Source: MGOM01 sp035455265 (GTDB lineage: Bacteria; Chloroflexota; Anaerolineae; Anaerolineales; E44-bin32). Taken from it: a DNA stretch of 29,091 bases. The translations under genes were made by a program, and so were the position numbers. Every line of letters starts with the position of its first letter. The stretch's first letter is position 1. The stretch spans positions 1-29,091 of the forward strand of contig DATIFK010000212.1 in the NCBI GenBank assembly GCA_035455265.1, given 5' to 3'. The notes under the pieces are model-generated. The model was given only the letters and a program-made list of their open reading frames with translations, was not told where the DNA came from and did not search any database. This document shows positions 1 through 9,157 of the stretch, piece by piece.

Positions 1-510
1 GCGCATCCCCTTGCCGCCGCCTCCGGCCGTGGCCTTGATGAGCAGCGGGAAGCCCACCTGGGGAGCGATCCGGACGATCTCCTCGTCCGTGAGGTTGCCT
101 TCCCCTTCGGTGCCCGGGACGACAGGAACGCCGGCAGCGGCGACGGTGGCGCGCGCCACGGCCTTGTCGCCCATGGCAGCGATGGCGCTGGGGCGCGGGC
201 CGATGAACGACAGGCCGGCCTCTTCCACCGCCCGGGCGAAGTCCTCGCGCTCGGCCAAGAACCCGTAGCCGGGATGGATGGCGCCGGCTCCGGCCTTGCG
301 GGCGACGTCGATGATGCGATCCGCCCGAAGGTAGGACTCGCGGGCGGGCGAGGCGCCGATCGGGTAGGCCTCATCCGCCAGGCGGACATGCAGCGACGCC
401 CGGTCGGCGTCCGAATACACCGCCACGGTGTGGACCCCCAACTCACGGCAAGCCCGGATGATCCGGACGGCGATTTCCCCTCGGTTGGCGATCAGTATCT
501 TCTGGAACAT
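1..510 (-). CDS. accC: Biotin carboxylase subunit of acyl-CoA carboxylase, N-terminal part (cut by window edge)
   Basis: The reading frame is open from an ATG at 510 to the left edge, giving the first 170 residues. It catalyses ATP-dependent carboxylation of biotin on a carrier protein, the first half-reaction of acetyl- or propionyl-CoA carboxylase. The N-terminal biotin carboxylase domain is unmistakable: KILIANRGEIAVRIIRAC at residues 4-21, HPGYGFLAE at 79-87, GDKAVAR with Lys116, and the glycine-rich ATP-grasp loop KATAGGGGKGM at 159-169. Lys116 and Lys159 sit at the same numbers as the ATP-binding lysines of the E. coli enzyme, which supports the start. The carboxyltransferase gene lies 342 bases upstream on the same strand. 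Whether this is a stand-alone AccC or a longer alpha subunit with a fused biotin carrier domain cannot be seen here. The start has only a weak GAGG about 12 bases upstream. Confidence 0.95.
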   Translation of the reverse strand, partial: MFQKILIANRGEIAVRIIRACRELGVHTVAVYSDADRASLHVRLADEAYPIGASPARESYLRADRIIDVARKAGAGAIHPGYGFLAEREDFARAVEEAGLSFIGPRPSAIAAMGDKAVARATVAAAGVPVVPGTEGEGNLTDEEIVRIAPQVGFPLLIKATAGGGGKGMR

Positions 511-534
511 GCCGTCGCTGGCCTCAGAGACTTG

Positions 535-563
535 ATTCTACTTGAGTGGGGGGTTCTCGGTAG
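535..563 (-). promoter_or_regulatory. Possible promoter for the biotin carboxylase gene
   Basis: On the minus strand a TAGAAT (535-540) is preceded, at 17-base spacing, by TCTACC (558-563), a poor -35. The start codon would lie about 18 bases past the predicted transcription start. It would let the biotin carboxylase be transcribed despite the repeat-filled gap that separates it from the carboxyltransferase gene. The -10 matches at five of six positions, the -35 at only three. Confidence 0.3.
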
Positions 564-654
564 AGGTGACTTGGTTTGACCCCCACCTTTGTCCTCCTCT
601 TGCGGGAGGAAGGCCTGCTCGCCAACTGTAGGGCAGGGGGAGGTAAGAGTACCT

Positions 655-691
655 CAGGAGAAGGGGGCGGCTGCGCAGCCCCCTTCTCCTG
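655..691. repeat. REP-like hairpin
   Basis: The arms CAGGAGAAGGGGG (655-667) and CCCCCTTCTCCTG (679-691) are perfect reverse complements around an 11-base loop that itself contains CTGCGCAG. No T-run follows on either strand, so it is a dispersed palindrome rather than a classic intrinsic terminator. A similar purine-arm hairpin occurs at 21535-21570. Confidence 0.75.
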
Positions 692-852
692 ACAATCTCC
701 TGGACCTGCCTTCCGCGGGGCACTACGACTGGGGCCAGTGCCGATACCTGTGGCCCGTTCGTTGCCAGCTGGCGGCCGGTAGCCGGAAGTCGAGGCGGAT
801 GGCCGACCGACCGAAGATGGCTGACGGCAGGGAGCCGGAAGCTGTGGGCGTC

Positions 853-2403
853 CTACAGCGGGATGTTCCCGTGTTTCTTCGCCGGATTGGCGTCGCGCTT
901 GTTGCTCAGCATTTCGAGGGCGTTGATCAGGCGCGGCCGGGTGAACCTAGGCTCGATGACGTCATCCAGGTAGCCGCGCGAGGCCGCCACATACGGATGG
1001 GCGAACTTCTCGCGGTACTCGGCCACGAGCTCGGCCTTGCGCTGCTCGGGGTTCTCGGCGGCCTCCAATTCCTTGCGGAAGATGATACTGACCGCACCCT
1101 CGGGGCCCATGACGGCCAACTCGGCCGACGGCCACGCCAGGTTCAGGTCGCCGCGGATGTGTTTCGACGACATGACGTCGTACGCCCCCCCGTACGCCTT
1201 GCGAGTGATGACGGTCAGCTTGGGAACGGTCGCCTCGCAGAAGGCATACAGCAGCTTGGCCCCATGGCGGATGATCCCGCCGTGTTCCTGGGCCGTGCCG
1301 GGCAGGAAGCCCGGGACGTCGACGAAGGTCACGATGGGGATGTTGAAGGCGTCGCAGAAACGGACGAAGCGCGCCGCCTTGGAGGAGGCATTGATATCGA
1401 GCACGCCGGCCAGGACGGCCGGCTGGTTGGCGACGATCCCCACGACGTGCCCGCCGAGGCGCGCAAAGCCCACGACGATGTTGGCGGCGTAGTGCTCGTG
1501 AACTTCGAAGAAGGTCCCATTGTCCACGACCAGCCGAAGGACGTCGCGCATCTCGTACGGCTTGCTGGGGTCGTCGGGGACGACCGTGTCGAGGGCCTCC
1601 TCGGTGCGCAGGCGGTCGTCGTTGTTGGCAACGAAGGGCGGGTCCTCCATGTTGTTCTGGGGCAGGTAGGAGAGCAGGACCCGGATCATGTACAGCCCGT
1701 CGGCCTCACTCTCCGAGACGAAGTGGGAAACGCCCGATGTGGAGGCATGCACGTCCGCCCCGCCCAGGTCCTCGAAGGAGACGTCTTCGTGGGTCACCGA
1801 ACGGACGACGTCGGGGCCGGTCACGAACATGTAGGAGGACTTGCGAATCATGAAGATGAAGTCGGTCAGGGCGGGGGAGTAGACCGCACCCCCGGCGCAC
1901 GGTCCCATGATGGCGCTGATCTGCGGGATGACGCCTGAGGCCAGGGTATTGCGCAGGAAGATGTCGGCGTAGCCGCCGAGCGAAACGACGCCTTCCTGGA
2001 TGCGGGCGCCGCCGGAATCGTTCAGGCCGATGATCGGCGCACCATTGCGCATGGCCATGTCGAGGATCTTGCAGATCTTCTCGGCATGCACCTCGCCCAG
2101 GCTGCCGCCGAAGACGGTGAAGTCCTGCGAGAAGACGTACGCCAGCCGGCCGTCGATCGTTCCCCAGCCGGTGACGACGCTGTCGCTCAGCACCTTCTTG
2201 GCGTCGAGACCGAAGTCGGTGGTGCGGTGGGTGACGAACATGTCGAGTTCGTGGAAGGAGTCCTTGTCCAGCAGCAGCTCCAGGCGCTCGCGGGCCGTCA
2301 GCCGCCCCCGGGCGTGTTGCGATTCGGCGCGCTCGCTGCCGTCACCCGTCTGCGCCTGGTCGCGCAGCTCACGGAGCTTCTGCAAATTGGAAGGCGTCGT
2401 CAT
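853..2403 (-). CDS. pccB: Acyl-CoA carboxylase carboxyltransferase (beta) subunit, propionyl-CoA carboxylase type
   Basis: This 516-residue protein transfers carboxyl from biotin to an acyl-CoA, most likely propionyl-CoA, giving methylmalonyl-CoA. It has the full PccB/MmdA crotonase-fold pair: GGSLGEVHAEKI at 99-110, the N-domain oxyanion loop GGARIQEG at 131-138, GPCAGGAVYSPALTDF at 167-182, the C-domain loop GGAYDVMSSKHIRGD at 405-419, AWPSAELAVMGPEGAV at 423-438, and the family C-terminus HGNIPL. Length fits the family (about 510-540). The MSSKHxxGD segment resembles mitochondrial PccB and sodium-pump methylmalonyl-CoA decarboxylase alpha more than acetyl-CoA-specific subunits, so a decarboxylase role is the main alternative. 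It starts three bases after the stop of the small membrane protein gene and is probably translated as part of that run. The biotin carboxylase lies just downstream, and a biotin ligase is encoded at 20140-20976. Confidence 0.92.
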   Translation of the reverse strand: MTTPSNLQKLRELRDQAQTGDGSERAESQHARGRLTARERLELLLDKDSFHELDMFVTHRTTDFGLDAKKVLSDSVVTGWGTIDGRLAYVFSQDFTVFGGSLGEVHAEKICKILDMAMRNGAPIIGLNDSGGARIQEGVVSLGGYADIFLRNTLASGVIPQISAIMGPCAGGAVYSPALTDFIFMIRKSSYMFVTGPDVVRSVTHEDVSFEDLGGADVHASTSGVSHFVSESEADGLYMIRVLLSYLPQNNMEDPPFVANNDDRLRTEEALDTVVPDDPSKPYEMRDVLRLVVDNGTFFEVHEHYAANIVVGFARLGGHVVGIVANQPAVLAGVLDINASSKAARFVRFCDAFNIPIVTFVDVPGFLPGTAQEHGGIIRHGAKLLYAFCEATVPKLTVITRKAYGGAYDVMSSKHIRGDLNLAWPSAELAVMGPEGAVSIIFRKELEAAENPEQRKAELVAEYREKFAHPYVAASRGYLDDVIEPRFTRPRLINALEMLSNKRDANPAKKHGNIPL

Positions 2404-2406
2404 CGT

Positions 2407-2811
2407 TTACGATCTCCCGAAGTACCGCCGCGTCGACGGACGACTCCACGCGTAGGCGACAAGCGTGAGAAGAATGAGGGTCACCACGACAGCTGCCGGC
2501 CACGTGCGCTGGGCGTAGTCCGTGCGCACCAGCAGCCATCGATCCGCCCAATACCACACCGCCAGGGCGCCCGCCAGGGCGGCTGCCGCCGGGTAGGCCC
2601 ATCGACGCCCGCCCAGCAAGCCTATGCCCACGGCCAGCCCCAGGACGACTCCGATAGCACCTGTGGCGGTCAGGTAGACGGGCGGGACCGTCAGAGGCAG
2701 TGGAGGAAGCGACAGGCTGAGGATCAGCCGCGCCAGGGAGAGGGCCGCGAGGATTAACCCCCCGCAACCGAGGCTGGTTACGGCGGCGGGGCGGGGCGAG
2801 CGGGGATTCAC
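2407..2811 (-). CDS. Small membrane protein of unknown function, about four TM helices
   Basis: I do not recognise this 134-residue protein. It is strongly hydrophobic, with probable membrane helices near residues 12-35, 45-66, 71-88 and 104-122 and a short Arg-rich tail that favours a cytoplasmic C-terminus. Translation probably begins at the GTG at 2811, which overlaps the TGA of the upstream dehydrogenase gene (GTGA, four bases), and its TAA lies three bases before the carboxyltransferase ATG. This tight packing supports it as a real, translationally coupled gene. Nothing in the sequence links it chemically to acyl-CoA metabolism. Confidence 0.7.
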   Translation of the reverse strand: MNPRSPRPAAVTSLGCGGLILAALSLARLILSLSLPPLPLTVPPVYLTATGAIGVVLGLAVGIGLLGGRRWAYPAAAALAGALAVWYWADRWLLVRTDYAQRTWPAAVVVTLILLTLVAYAWSRPSTRRYFGRS

Positions 2812-3842
2812 GCCACCGCCAATGTGATCTTGCCGAAGGTGTCGCCCTGGGCGAGGGCCTCTTGCGCCCGGCGGGCTTCGTCCAGCGGGAACGTTCGGTC
2901 GATCACGGCATGGAGACGGCCCTCGAACACCAGCCCCATGACCTTGGCGAAATCGGCGCGCGTCCCCATCGAGGAACCGATCAGGCTGAGGTGCTTGCTG
3001 AAGACATAGCGGTTGTCGATCTCGACCAACGGGCCGCCGGTGTTGCCCACGGTCAGGATGCGGCCGCCCTTACGCGCCGCCCGCAGGCTGAGCGGGAAGC
3101 TGCCGGCGCCGATGTTGTCGACCACGACGTCGACACCGCGTCGGCCCGTTTGCTCAAAGGCGGCTTTCGACCAGTTTGGCTCGAGACTGCGGTCGATGAG
3201 GATGTCGGCGCCCAAAGCAGCGGCGCGATCGAGCTTGGCGCGCGACGAACCCACGACAATCACGCGCGCCCCGGCCAGTTTGGCGATCTGAAGGCTGGCG
3301 GTGTTGACCCCGCCCGAGGCGCCCACGATGAGCACCGTCTCGCCCGCCTGAAGCCCCCCGCGGGTGATGAGCGAATGCCACGCCGTCAGGAAGACCAGCG
3401 AGGCTGCCGCCGCGGCGTGGACGTCGAAGCCGGGTGGCACAGGCAAGACGTGCCGCGCCGGAACGACGACGAACTCAGCGTAGGTGCCCGGAATGGTTTC
3501 GCCGAGCAAGTGCCATTCGCGGCACAGGTTGTCCTGCCCGGCGGCGCAGGCAGGGCAACGCCCGCACGAGATGCTGCCATCGATGACGACCCGTGCGCCC
3601 ACCTGCACGTCCTGGACCTCGGGGCCGATGGCGTCGACCGTCCCGGCGCCGTCGGCCCCTGGGATGTGCGGCAGCGCTAGTTTCAGCCCCACCCAGCCCT
3701 CCCGCACCCAAAGGTCTGCGCGGTAGAGGGCGGCGGCCTCCAGACGCACGCGTACCTGGCCCGGTTCGGGCTCGGGCGTCGGCCGCTCGCCCACTTCGAG
3801 CACATCAGGACCACCGTGACGACGGAAGAAGACGGCGCGCAT
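2808..3842 (-). CDS. Zinc-binding MDR-superfamily dehydrogenase/reductase
   Basis: This is a 344-residue medium-chain dehydrogenase/reductase with a GroES-like N-terminal domain and a Rossmann domain. The structural zinc lobe is intact (Cys93, Cys96, Cys99, Cys107, in CGRCPAC). The cofactor loop is VLIVGASGGVN at 170-180, which suits NADP(H). The catalytic zinc site is not: the usual Cys is replaced (ALYRADL, Tyr40) and the usual GHE is PGADGAG (61-67). This is typical of a subfamily of 'zinc-binding dehydrogenases' related to quinone oxidoreductases and enoyl reductases, so reduction of a C=C bond or a quinone-like substrate is more likely than alcohol oxidation. The gene sits three bases after the membrane protein gene and overlaps the next gene, between an acyl-CoA dehydrogenase and a carboxyltransferase, so an enoyl-thioester substrate is plausible but inferred. 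Confidence 0.85.
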   Translation of the reverse strand: MRAVFFRRHGGPDVLEVGERPTPEPEPGQVRVRLEAAALYRADLWVREGWVGLKLALPHIPGADGAGTVDAIGPEVQDVQVGARVVIDGSISCGRCPACAAGQDNLCREWHLLGETIPGTYAEFVVVPARHVLPVPPGFDVHAAAAASLVFLTAWHSLITRGGLQAGETVLIVGASGGVNTASLQIAKLAGARVIVVGSSRAKLDRAAALGADILIDRSLEPNWSKAAFEQTGRRGVDVVVDNIGAGSFPLSLRAARKGGRILTVGNTGGPLVEIDNRYVFSKHLSLIGSSMGTRADFAKVMGLVFEGRLHAVIDRTFPLDEARRAQEALAQGDTFGKITLAVA

Positions 3843-3845
3843 CGG

Positions 3846-5912
3846 CTAGGTAACCTCGGGGCGTCGCCCGGAGCGAATCCAAAGGACGGTCATCAAAGTC
3901 AATCCTGCCAGGCTCAAGGCTACACCCAGGGCCGCATCCAGCGGCCGATAGCCAAATCCCACCTGGACGGTTCCCCCGGGAACGTCCACCGCGAGCCACT
4001 GGCCCTGTTCGAGAGCCGCGCGCTGTCCGTTGACGGTGGCCGTCCAGCCCGTCCAACCATTCTCCCGCACAACCAGGTGTCCGCCGGGGCTGTTGCAGGT
4101 CACCTGGATATCACCACCATTCCCTTGCGCGGCGCATGGAACCGCTCCGGATCCCACATCGACGTAGGCATATTCGGCGGAGGGATCCTCGTAGATCGGG
4201 ACCTCGTTGAGGAAGGCGGTGGGCAATCTCCCATCGCTTATCGGATCCCGCGTCGCCACCAACCGAGGGGGAGGCTGCATTCGCCCCTTCCAAGCCCAGG
4301 GCGAAGCGACTCCGGTGACTTTGAGGCCGGCACCCAGACCGGCCTCGATCCAGTAATGCTCGCCGTAGGGAAAGGATACCCATTCCAGGCGTGAGGTCGA
4401 CAACGCCCCCACACCCTGATACACCCCCGTGCGGTCGATCGTCACCAGGAAGCTCCGGTCGAACTGCTCGGACGTCCGCAGACTCCACCCGATTGGGATC
4501 ACCAGAAGCCACGCCAAGCTGGCGGAAACGCGGGTGCGATCGTTCGATGTGTTCAGACCCACCTGCACGTGCGGCAGATCCAGCTCGAGGAGCCGATCGA
4601 GACCATATCCAGCCAGGGCCAGGATAGCGGGAACCGCCATGGCGGCGATGTTGGCAATATGCCGGAAACCGGCGAGGACGGGCAGCCAACCCACCAGCCA
4701 TCGCATGGGCTCGCCCGACGCGCCCCACATCATCGTCAGGGCCCCCAGGGAAAGCGCCACGAGCAGGCGTCGATCGGCTTTTCGAGCTCTCGCAAGAGCC
4801 ACAACCGCCAGGACCACCGCCGGCCACCCGATGAAGAGTGTATGGAGGTAGGGATACGGCGTCTTGCCCAACACCGGGGCACTCAGGAATTCCCAGTCGT
4901 GGACCACCAGATTGATCGGAATGTACTCGAGGGGCTGCGACTCCTGGAACGTGGCGTCGACCCCCTTCTGCATCTGTGGCCAGAAGTGAAGGAAGGGCAC
5001 GAGGAAGACGGCCGCGACCATCACGGCGAGGGCTGCGGCAAGGGCGAACTCGCGCCACACGGGGTGGGGCCGACCTTCGGGTGTGAGGATCAACAGGAAG
5101 ACCCATGGGATCCAGCCTATGAGGGCCAGCTGGTAATAGCCGTGCCCGGAAAGGAGAGCCAGTCCCAGGACCAGGGCCAGCCGCAACGCGGCCTTGCGGT
5201 TGCGGTTCAACGCCAGATCGAGAGCCGCGGCCAACGTCAAGATCGCAGCCGAGGCCGAAAGCGGATCGGCCACGGAGCCCAACTCGACACGCCCGACGAG
5301 GTAGGCGCCGCTGGTTGCCATGAGAGCGGTCCACACCCGGGCCCACCGGCTCAGGCCGATCACCTTGGCGATCCACCATTGGCCCAACCCCGCAAGGAAA
5401 AACGATGCGAGGATCGTGATCTTGGCTCCGTTGACTACGCCTGCCAGCAGCGTCGCCAACGCGGGCAATGGATGGAGGTACCCGGTGAATGGATCTGCCA
5501 GGAACGGCGCGCCGCCGTTGAGTCCTCCGTTCCAAAGGCTGCACAGACCGCATTGCTTCAGTTGCTCCCAGAAATGGAAGGCATAGACATCGATTCCGAA
5601 TTCGCGACCCGCTGGCCAGATGACCGGACGAAAGTCGAGAAGGGTGCGCCCAACCCACAAGGTCCACACACCGATGGCGGCGAGCTCGAGCACGTAGCCT
5701 GCACTAGCGGAGAGCACGGATCTCGACGGCAGGCCGGTGGCTTCATCGATCCTGGTGTTGACAGCCATCTTGATCCACGTCAGAAGGGGGGAATAGGTCC
5801 CGAACACAGCCACCCGCTCCTCCTGCGGATAGCTCGGGAGGCGTCCCCGAAGGGCAACGACCGCCAGCACACTCAACGCGGCGGCGGCCAGCAAAGCAAG
5901 GGAGGCGACCAC
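3846..5912 (-). CDS. YfhO-like polytopic membrane protein (GT-C-type fold)
   Basis: A 688-residue integral membrane protein with many hydrophobic helices over roughly the first 470 residues, followed by an extracytoplasmic domain and a last TM helix near residues 660-680. The overall design resembles the YfhO family: a WNGGLNGGAPFLADPFTGYLHP segment in the first large loop, and a C-terminal jelly-roll-like part with NGWTGWTATVNGQ and VPGGTVQVGFGYRP. YfhO members are thought to modify cell-surface glycopolymers, using lipid-linked sugars, but the substrate here is unknown. Translation likely starts at GTG 5912, with a GGGGG run about eight bases upstream, 15 bases after the acyl-CoA dehydrogenase stop. 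Its place inside an acyl-CoA operon is odd. An older guess would be a generic glycosyltransferase 39-like protein; YfhO fits the C-terminus better. Confidence 0.72.
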   Translation of the reverse strand: MVASLALLAAAALSVLAVVALRGRLPSYPQEERVAVFGTYSPLLTWIKMAVNTRIDEATGLPSRSVLSASAGYVLELAAIGVWTLWVGRTLLDFRPVIWPAGREFGIDVYAFHFWEQLKQCGLCSLWNGGLNGGAPFLADPFTGYLHPLPALATLLAGVVNGAKITILASFFLAGLGQWWIAKVIGLSRWARVWTALMATSGAYLVGRVELGSVADPLSASAAILTLAAALDLALNRNRKAALRLALVLGLALLSGHGYYQLALIGWIPWVFLLILTPEGRPHPVWREFALAAALAVMVAAVFLVPFLHFWPQMQKGVDATFQESQPLEYIPINLVVHDWEFLSAPVLGKTPYPYLHTLFIGWPAVVLAVVALARARKADRRLLVALSLGALTMMWGASGEPMRWLVGWLPVLAGFRHIANIAAMAVPAILALAGYGLDRLLELDLPHVQVGLNTSNDRTRVSASLAWLLVIPIGWSLRTSEQFDRSFLVTIDRTGVYQGVGALSTSRLEWVSFPYGEHYWIEAGLGAGLKVTGVASPWAWKGRMQPPPRLVATRDPISDGRLPTAFLNEVPIYEDPSAEYAYVDVGSGAVPCAAQGNGGDIQVTCNSPGGHLVVRENGWTGWTATVNGQRAALEQGQWLAVDVPGGTVQVGFGYRPLDAALGVALSLAGLTLMTVLWIRSGRRPEVT

Positions 5913-5927
5913 GTGGGGCCCCCTTAA

Positions 5928-7115
<1,188 letters not shown>

Positions 7116-7155
7116 GGGAGATCCTCCGTTCGTGGGGTGCGGATCGCCGGACGAG

Positions 7156-7164
7156 ATTATAGCA
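7156..7164 (-). promoter_or_regulatory. Extended -10 promoter for the acyl-CoA dehydrogenase operon
   Basis: The minus strand reads TGCTATAAT here: a perfect -10 with the TGn extension. The -35 at 17-base spacing (ACGGGA) is poor, as is common for extended -10 promoters. Predicted transcription would start near 7149, leaving a leader of about 33 bases that contains the GGAGG of the dehydrogenase gene. Confidence 0.7.
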
Positions 7165-7171
7165 TGCGGCT

Positions 7172-7200
7172 TTGACCCTCCCGTCCGGCCCGGGTACAAT
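7172..7200 (+). promoter_or_regulatory. Sigma70-type promoter for gatCA
   Basis: TTGACC (7172-7177) and TACAAT (7195-7200) are separated by exactly 17 bases, each hexamer matching consensus at five of six. Transcription would begin near 7207, about 19 bases before the gatC GTG. It lies back-to-back with the extended -10 promoter of the opposite operon, so the upstream halves of the two promoters overlap. Confidence 0.8.
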
Positions 7201-7225
7201 CTCCCCCCGTCGCCCGGAGCCGTCC

Positions 7226-7546
7226 GTGCCCGACTCGATCACCCCCGAGATCTTCCGACATCTGGTCGACCTGGCCGCACTCGAACTGGATGAGGACGAG
7301 GCCGAATACCTGCGCCGCCAGCTCAACGGGCAGCTCAAAGCTATTGCTGAGCTCGAGTCGATCGAGCTCGACTCGGAGACGGCCGTCACCTCCCACGGCG
7401 TCCCGTACCCGGATGCCATCCGGCCGCCCCTTCGCTCCGACGTCGTCCGACCGGCGCACGAGGCCGACGACATCCTGGCGCAAGCGCCGGCCACCGAAGA
7501 CCGCTACATCGTGGTGCCAGACATCCCGCACACGGAGCTCGAGTGA
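7226..7546 (+). CDS. gatC: Asp-tRNA(Asn)/Glu-tRNA(Gln) amidotransferase subunit C
   Basis: This 106-residue protein is the small clamp-like subunit that stabilises GatA and GatB in GatCAB, the enzyme that amidates mischarged Glu-tRNA(Gln) and/or Asp-tRNA(Asn). The N-terminal helix ITPEIFRHLVDLAALELDED matches the family pattern, and the C-terminal part carries the usual RPDVVxP-like segment (RSDVVRPAHEADDILAQAP) and ends in a V(P)-rich strand. The GTG at 7226 is chosen as start: GGAG lies six bases upstream, it gives the normal family N-terminus, and a longer upstream ATG (7172) lies inside the -35 hexamer. The TGA overlaps the gatA GTG by four bases. Presence of gatCAB implies that this organism makes Gln-tRNA or Asn-tRNA, or both, by the indirect route. 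Confidence 0.93.
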   Translation: MPDSITPEIFRHLVDLAALELDEDEAEYLRRQLNGQLKAIAELESIELDSETAVTSHGVPYPDAIRPPLRSDVVRPAHEADDILAQAPATEDRYIVVPDIPHTELE

Positions 7547-9147
7547 CCGATCTGTGCGATCGGCCGGCCCACGAGCTGGTGAGTCTCCTTCATTCTGGAG
7601 AGACCAGCGCCCAGGCCATCCTCGAGTCGACTCTGGCGCGCATCGATGCCGTCGAAGGTCGTCCGCCGACGACGGCGCCCTACCTCGAGCAGCCCGACGA
7701 CCGCACCCGCGTGCATGCCTACATTGCCGTGACGCGTGACCTCGCCCGGCAACAGGCGCAAGCCGTGGACGATCGCCTGGCCGCCGGGCAAGACCCCGGC
7801 CCGCTGGCGGGGATACCGGTTGCGGTCAAGGACATCTTCTGCGTCCAGGGGACTCCCTCTACCGCAGGATCGCGCATTCTGGAGACCTTCGTCTCGCCCT
7901 ACACGGCCACGCCGGTGGCGCGGTTGGAGGCGGCCGGCGCCGTTGTGGTCGGCAAGGCCAATCTCGATGAATTCGCGTTTGGATCGTCGAGCGAGTCGTC
8001 GGCCTTCCTGCCGCCTCCCGGCAATCCGTGGGATCCACGGCGCGTGCCGGGCGGCTCCTCCGGGGGGAGCGCCGCCGCCGTGGCTGCCGGGGAGGCGGTC
8101 GTTTCGTTGGGCACGGACACCGCCGGGTCGGTACGCCAGCCGGCAGCCTTCTGCGGCGTCGTCGGTTTGAAACCGACCTACGGCAGGGTTTCTCGCTACG
8201 GTCTGATCGCTTTCGCCTCCTCCTTGGATTGCCCGGCGCTGGTGACGCGTGATGTCGAAGACGCGGCATTGGTCCTGGGTGTGGTCGCCGGCCAGGATGC
8301 GAAGGATGCCACCGCCGCCGCCGCCCCCGTCCCCGACTACCGCGCAAGGCTCGACGCCGGAGTCGCCGGTCTCCGCATCGGCCTGTCCCCCGACTACATT
8401 CGACTGCGTTTCCCCGATCCGGTGTCCGGCGAACTGCGCGAGCAGTCCATCGCGCCGGAGGTCGAGGCGGCCGTCCACGAAGCCGCTCAAGCCCTGGCGG
8501 CCGCCGGCGCCGAAATCGTCGAAGGCGTGCCGATGCCGAACACGCGTTTCGGCGTGCCGGCCTACTTCGTCATCTCGCGCGTCGAGGCGGCGTCGAACCT
8601 ACACCGCTACGACGGCGTCAAGTACGGTTACCGGTTCCCCGGCGAGGTGACCGATCTGAAGGATCTGTACCGCAAGTCGCGCGGCCGCGGCTTCGGCCCG
8701 CAGCCGAAGCTTCGTATCTTGATGGGAATGTATGTCTCGGCCGAGCAATACGAGAAGGCCTACTACCCGCGCGCTCTGCGCGTGCGGACGCGCATCCGGC
8801 GTGACTTCGAGCAGGCCTTCGATCCGGCCGGCCCCTATCGCCTCGACGCTCTGCTGACTCCCACCACCCCCGCCACGGCGTTCGAGATCGGCGCGGTGTA
8901 CGGCGACTCGGTGTTGATGCAGTATGCCGACCTGCTGACGGTGCCCGGCAACCACGCCGGCGTGCCCGGCCTGTCCCTGCCGGCGGGGCTCGATCGGCAG
9001 GGGCTGCCGATCGGGATCCAGTTGCTGGGGGCCGACTTCCACGAAGCGATGCTGATGCGCGTCGGCCGTGCCTACGAGAGCCTCACCGCCTCGGCCGGCT
9101 GGCGCAGGGCGCGACCGGCTGTGCTCCAATCCGTTGGGTCGTCCTAG
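7543..9147 (+). CDS. gatA: Asp-tRNA(Asn)/Glu-tRNA(Gln) amidotransferase subunit A (amidase)
   Basis: GatA is the glutaminase subunit that frees ammonia from glutamine for the GatB site. The 534-residue protein shows the amidase signature: Lys96 in PVAVKDIFC, GGSSGGSAAAVAAGEAV with the cis-Ser at Ser172, and the nucleophile Ser196 in GTDTAGSVRQPAAFCG. The spacing 96/172/196 keeps the 24-residue Ser-Ser distance of the Ser-cisSer-Lys triad. VGLKPTYGRVSRYGL and the C-terminal AGVPGLSLPAGLDRQGLPIGIQLLG are standard for GatA. It is somewhat longer than the usual 480-500 residues, partly from a Pro/Asp-rich stretch before residue 60 and a loop near 265-305. Translation starts at GTG 7543, coupled to the gatC stop. 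The ion-channel gene begins ten bases after the gatA stop. Confidence 0.95.
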   Translation: MTDLCDRPAHELVSLLHSGETSAQAILESTLARIDAVEGRPPTTAPYLEQPDDRTRVHAYIAVTRDLARQQAQAVDDRLAAGQDPGPLAGIPVAVKDIFCVQGTPSTAGSRILETFVSPYTATPVARLEAAGAVVVGKANLDEFAFGSSSESSAFLPPPGNPWDPRRVPGGSSGGSAAAVAAGEAVVSLGTDTAGSVRQPAAFCGVVGLKPTYGRVSRYGLIAFASSLDCPALVTRDVEDAALVLGVVAGQDAKDATAAAAPVPDYRARLDAGVAGLRIGLSPDYIRLRFPDPVSGELREQSIAPEVEAAVHEAAQALAAAGAEIVEGVPMPNTRFGVPAYFVISRVEAASNLHRYDGVKYGYRFPGEVTDLKDLYRKSRGRGFGPQPKLRILMGMYVSAEQYEKAYYPRALRVRTRIRRDFEQAFDPAGPYRLDALLTPTTPATAFEIGAVYGDSVLMQYADLLTVPGNHAGVPGLSLPAGLDRQGLPIGIQLLGADFHEAMLMRVGRAYESLTASAGWRRARPAVLQSVGSS

Positions 9148-9157
9148 GGAGGCGAGG

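Larger units (their letters stand above)
511..852. other. Non-coding gap with palindromic and degenerate short repeats
   Basis: This 342-base gap between the carboxyltransferase and biotin carboxylase genes has no convincing gene. It holds G-rich and C-rich runs (541-650), a perfect 13-bp-arm hairpin (655-691), and at about 780-845 a degenerate run of roughly 7-base units built on GGCGGAT/GGCCGAC-like words, similar to the clean heptamer element before gatB. The style matches the gap at 21283-21630. Confidence 0.6.

Noticed and set aside
589..1938. A 449-codon open frame on the plus strand, antisense to the carboxyltransferase gene
   Set aside because: No family motif and it crosses a repeat gap into the reverse of a well-supported gene.
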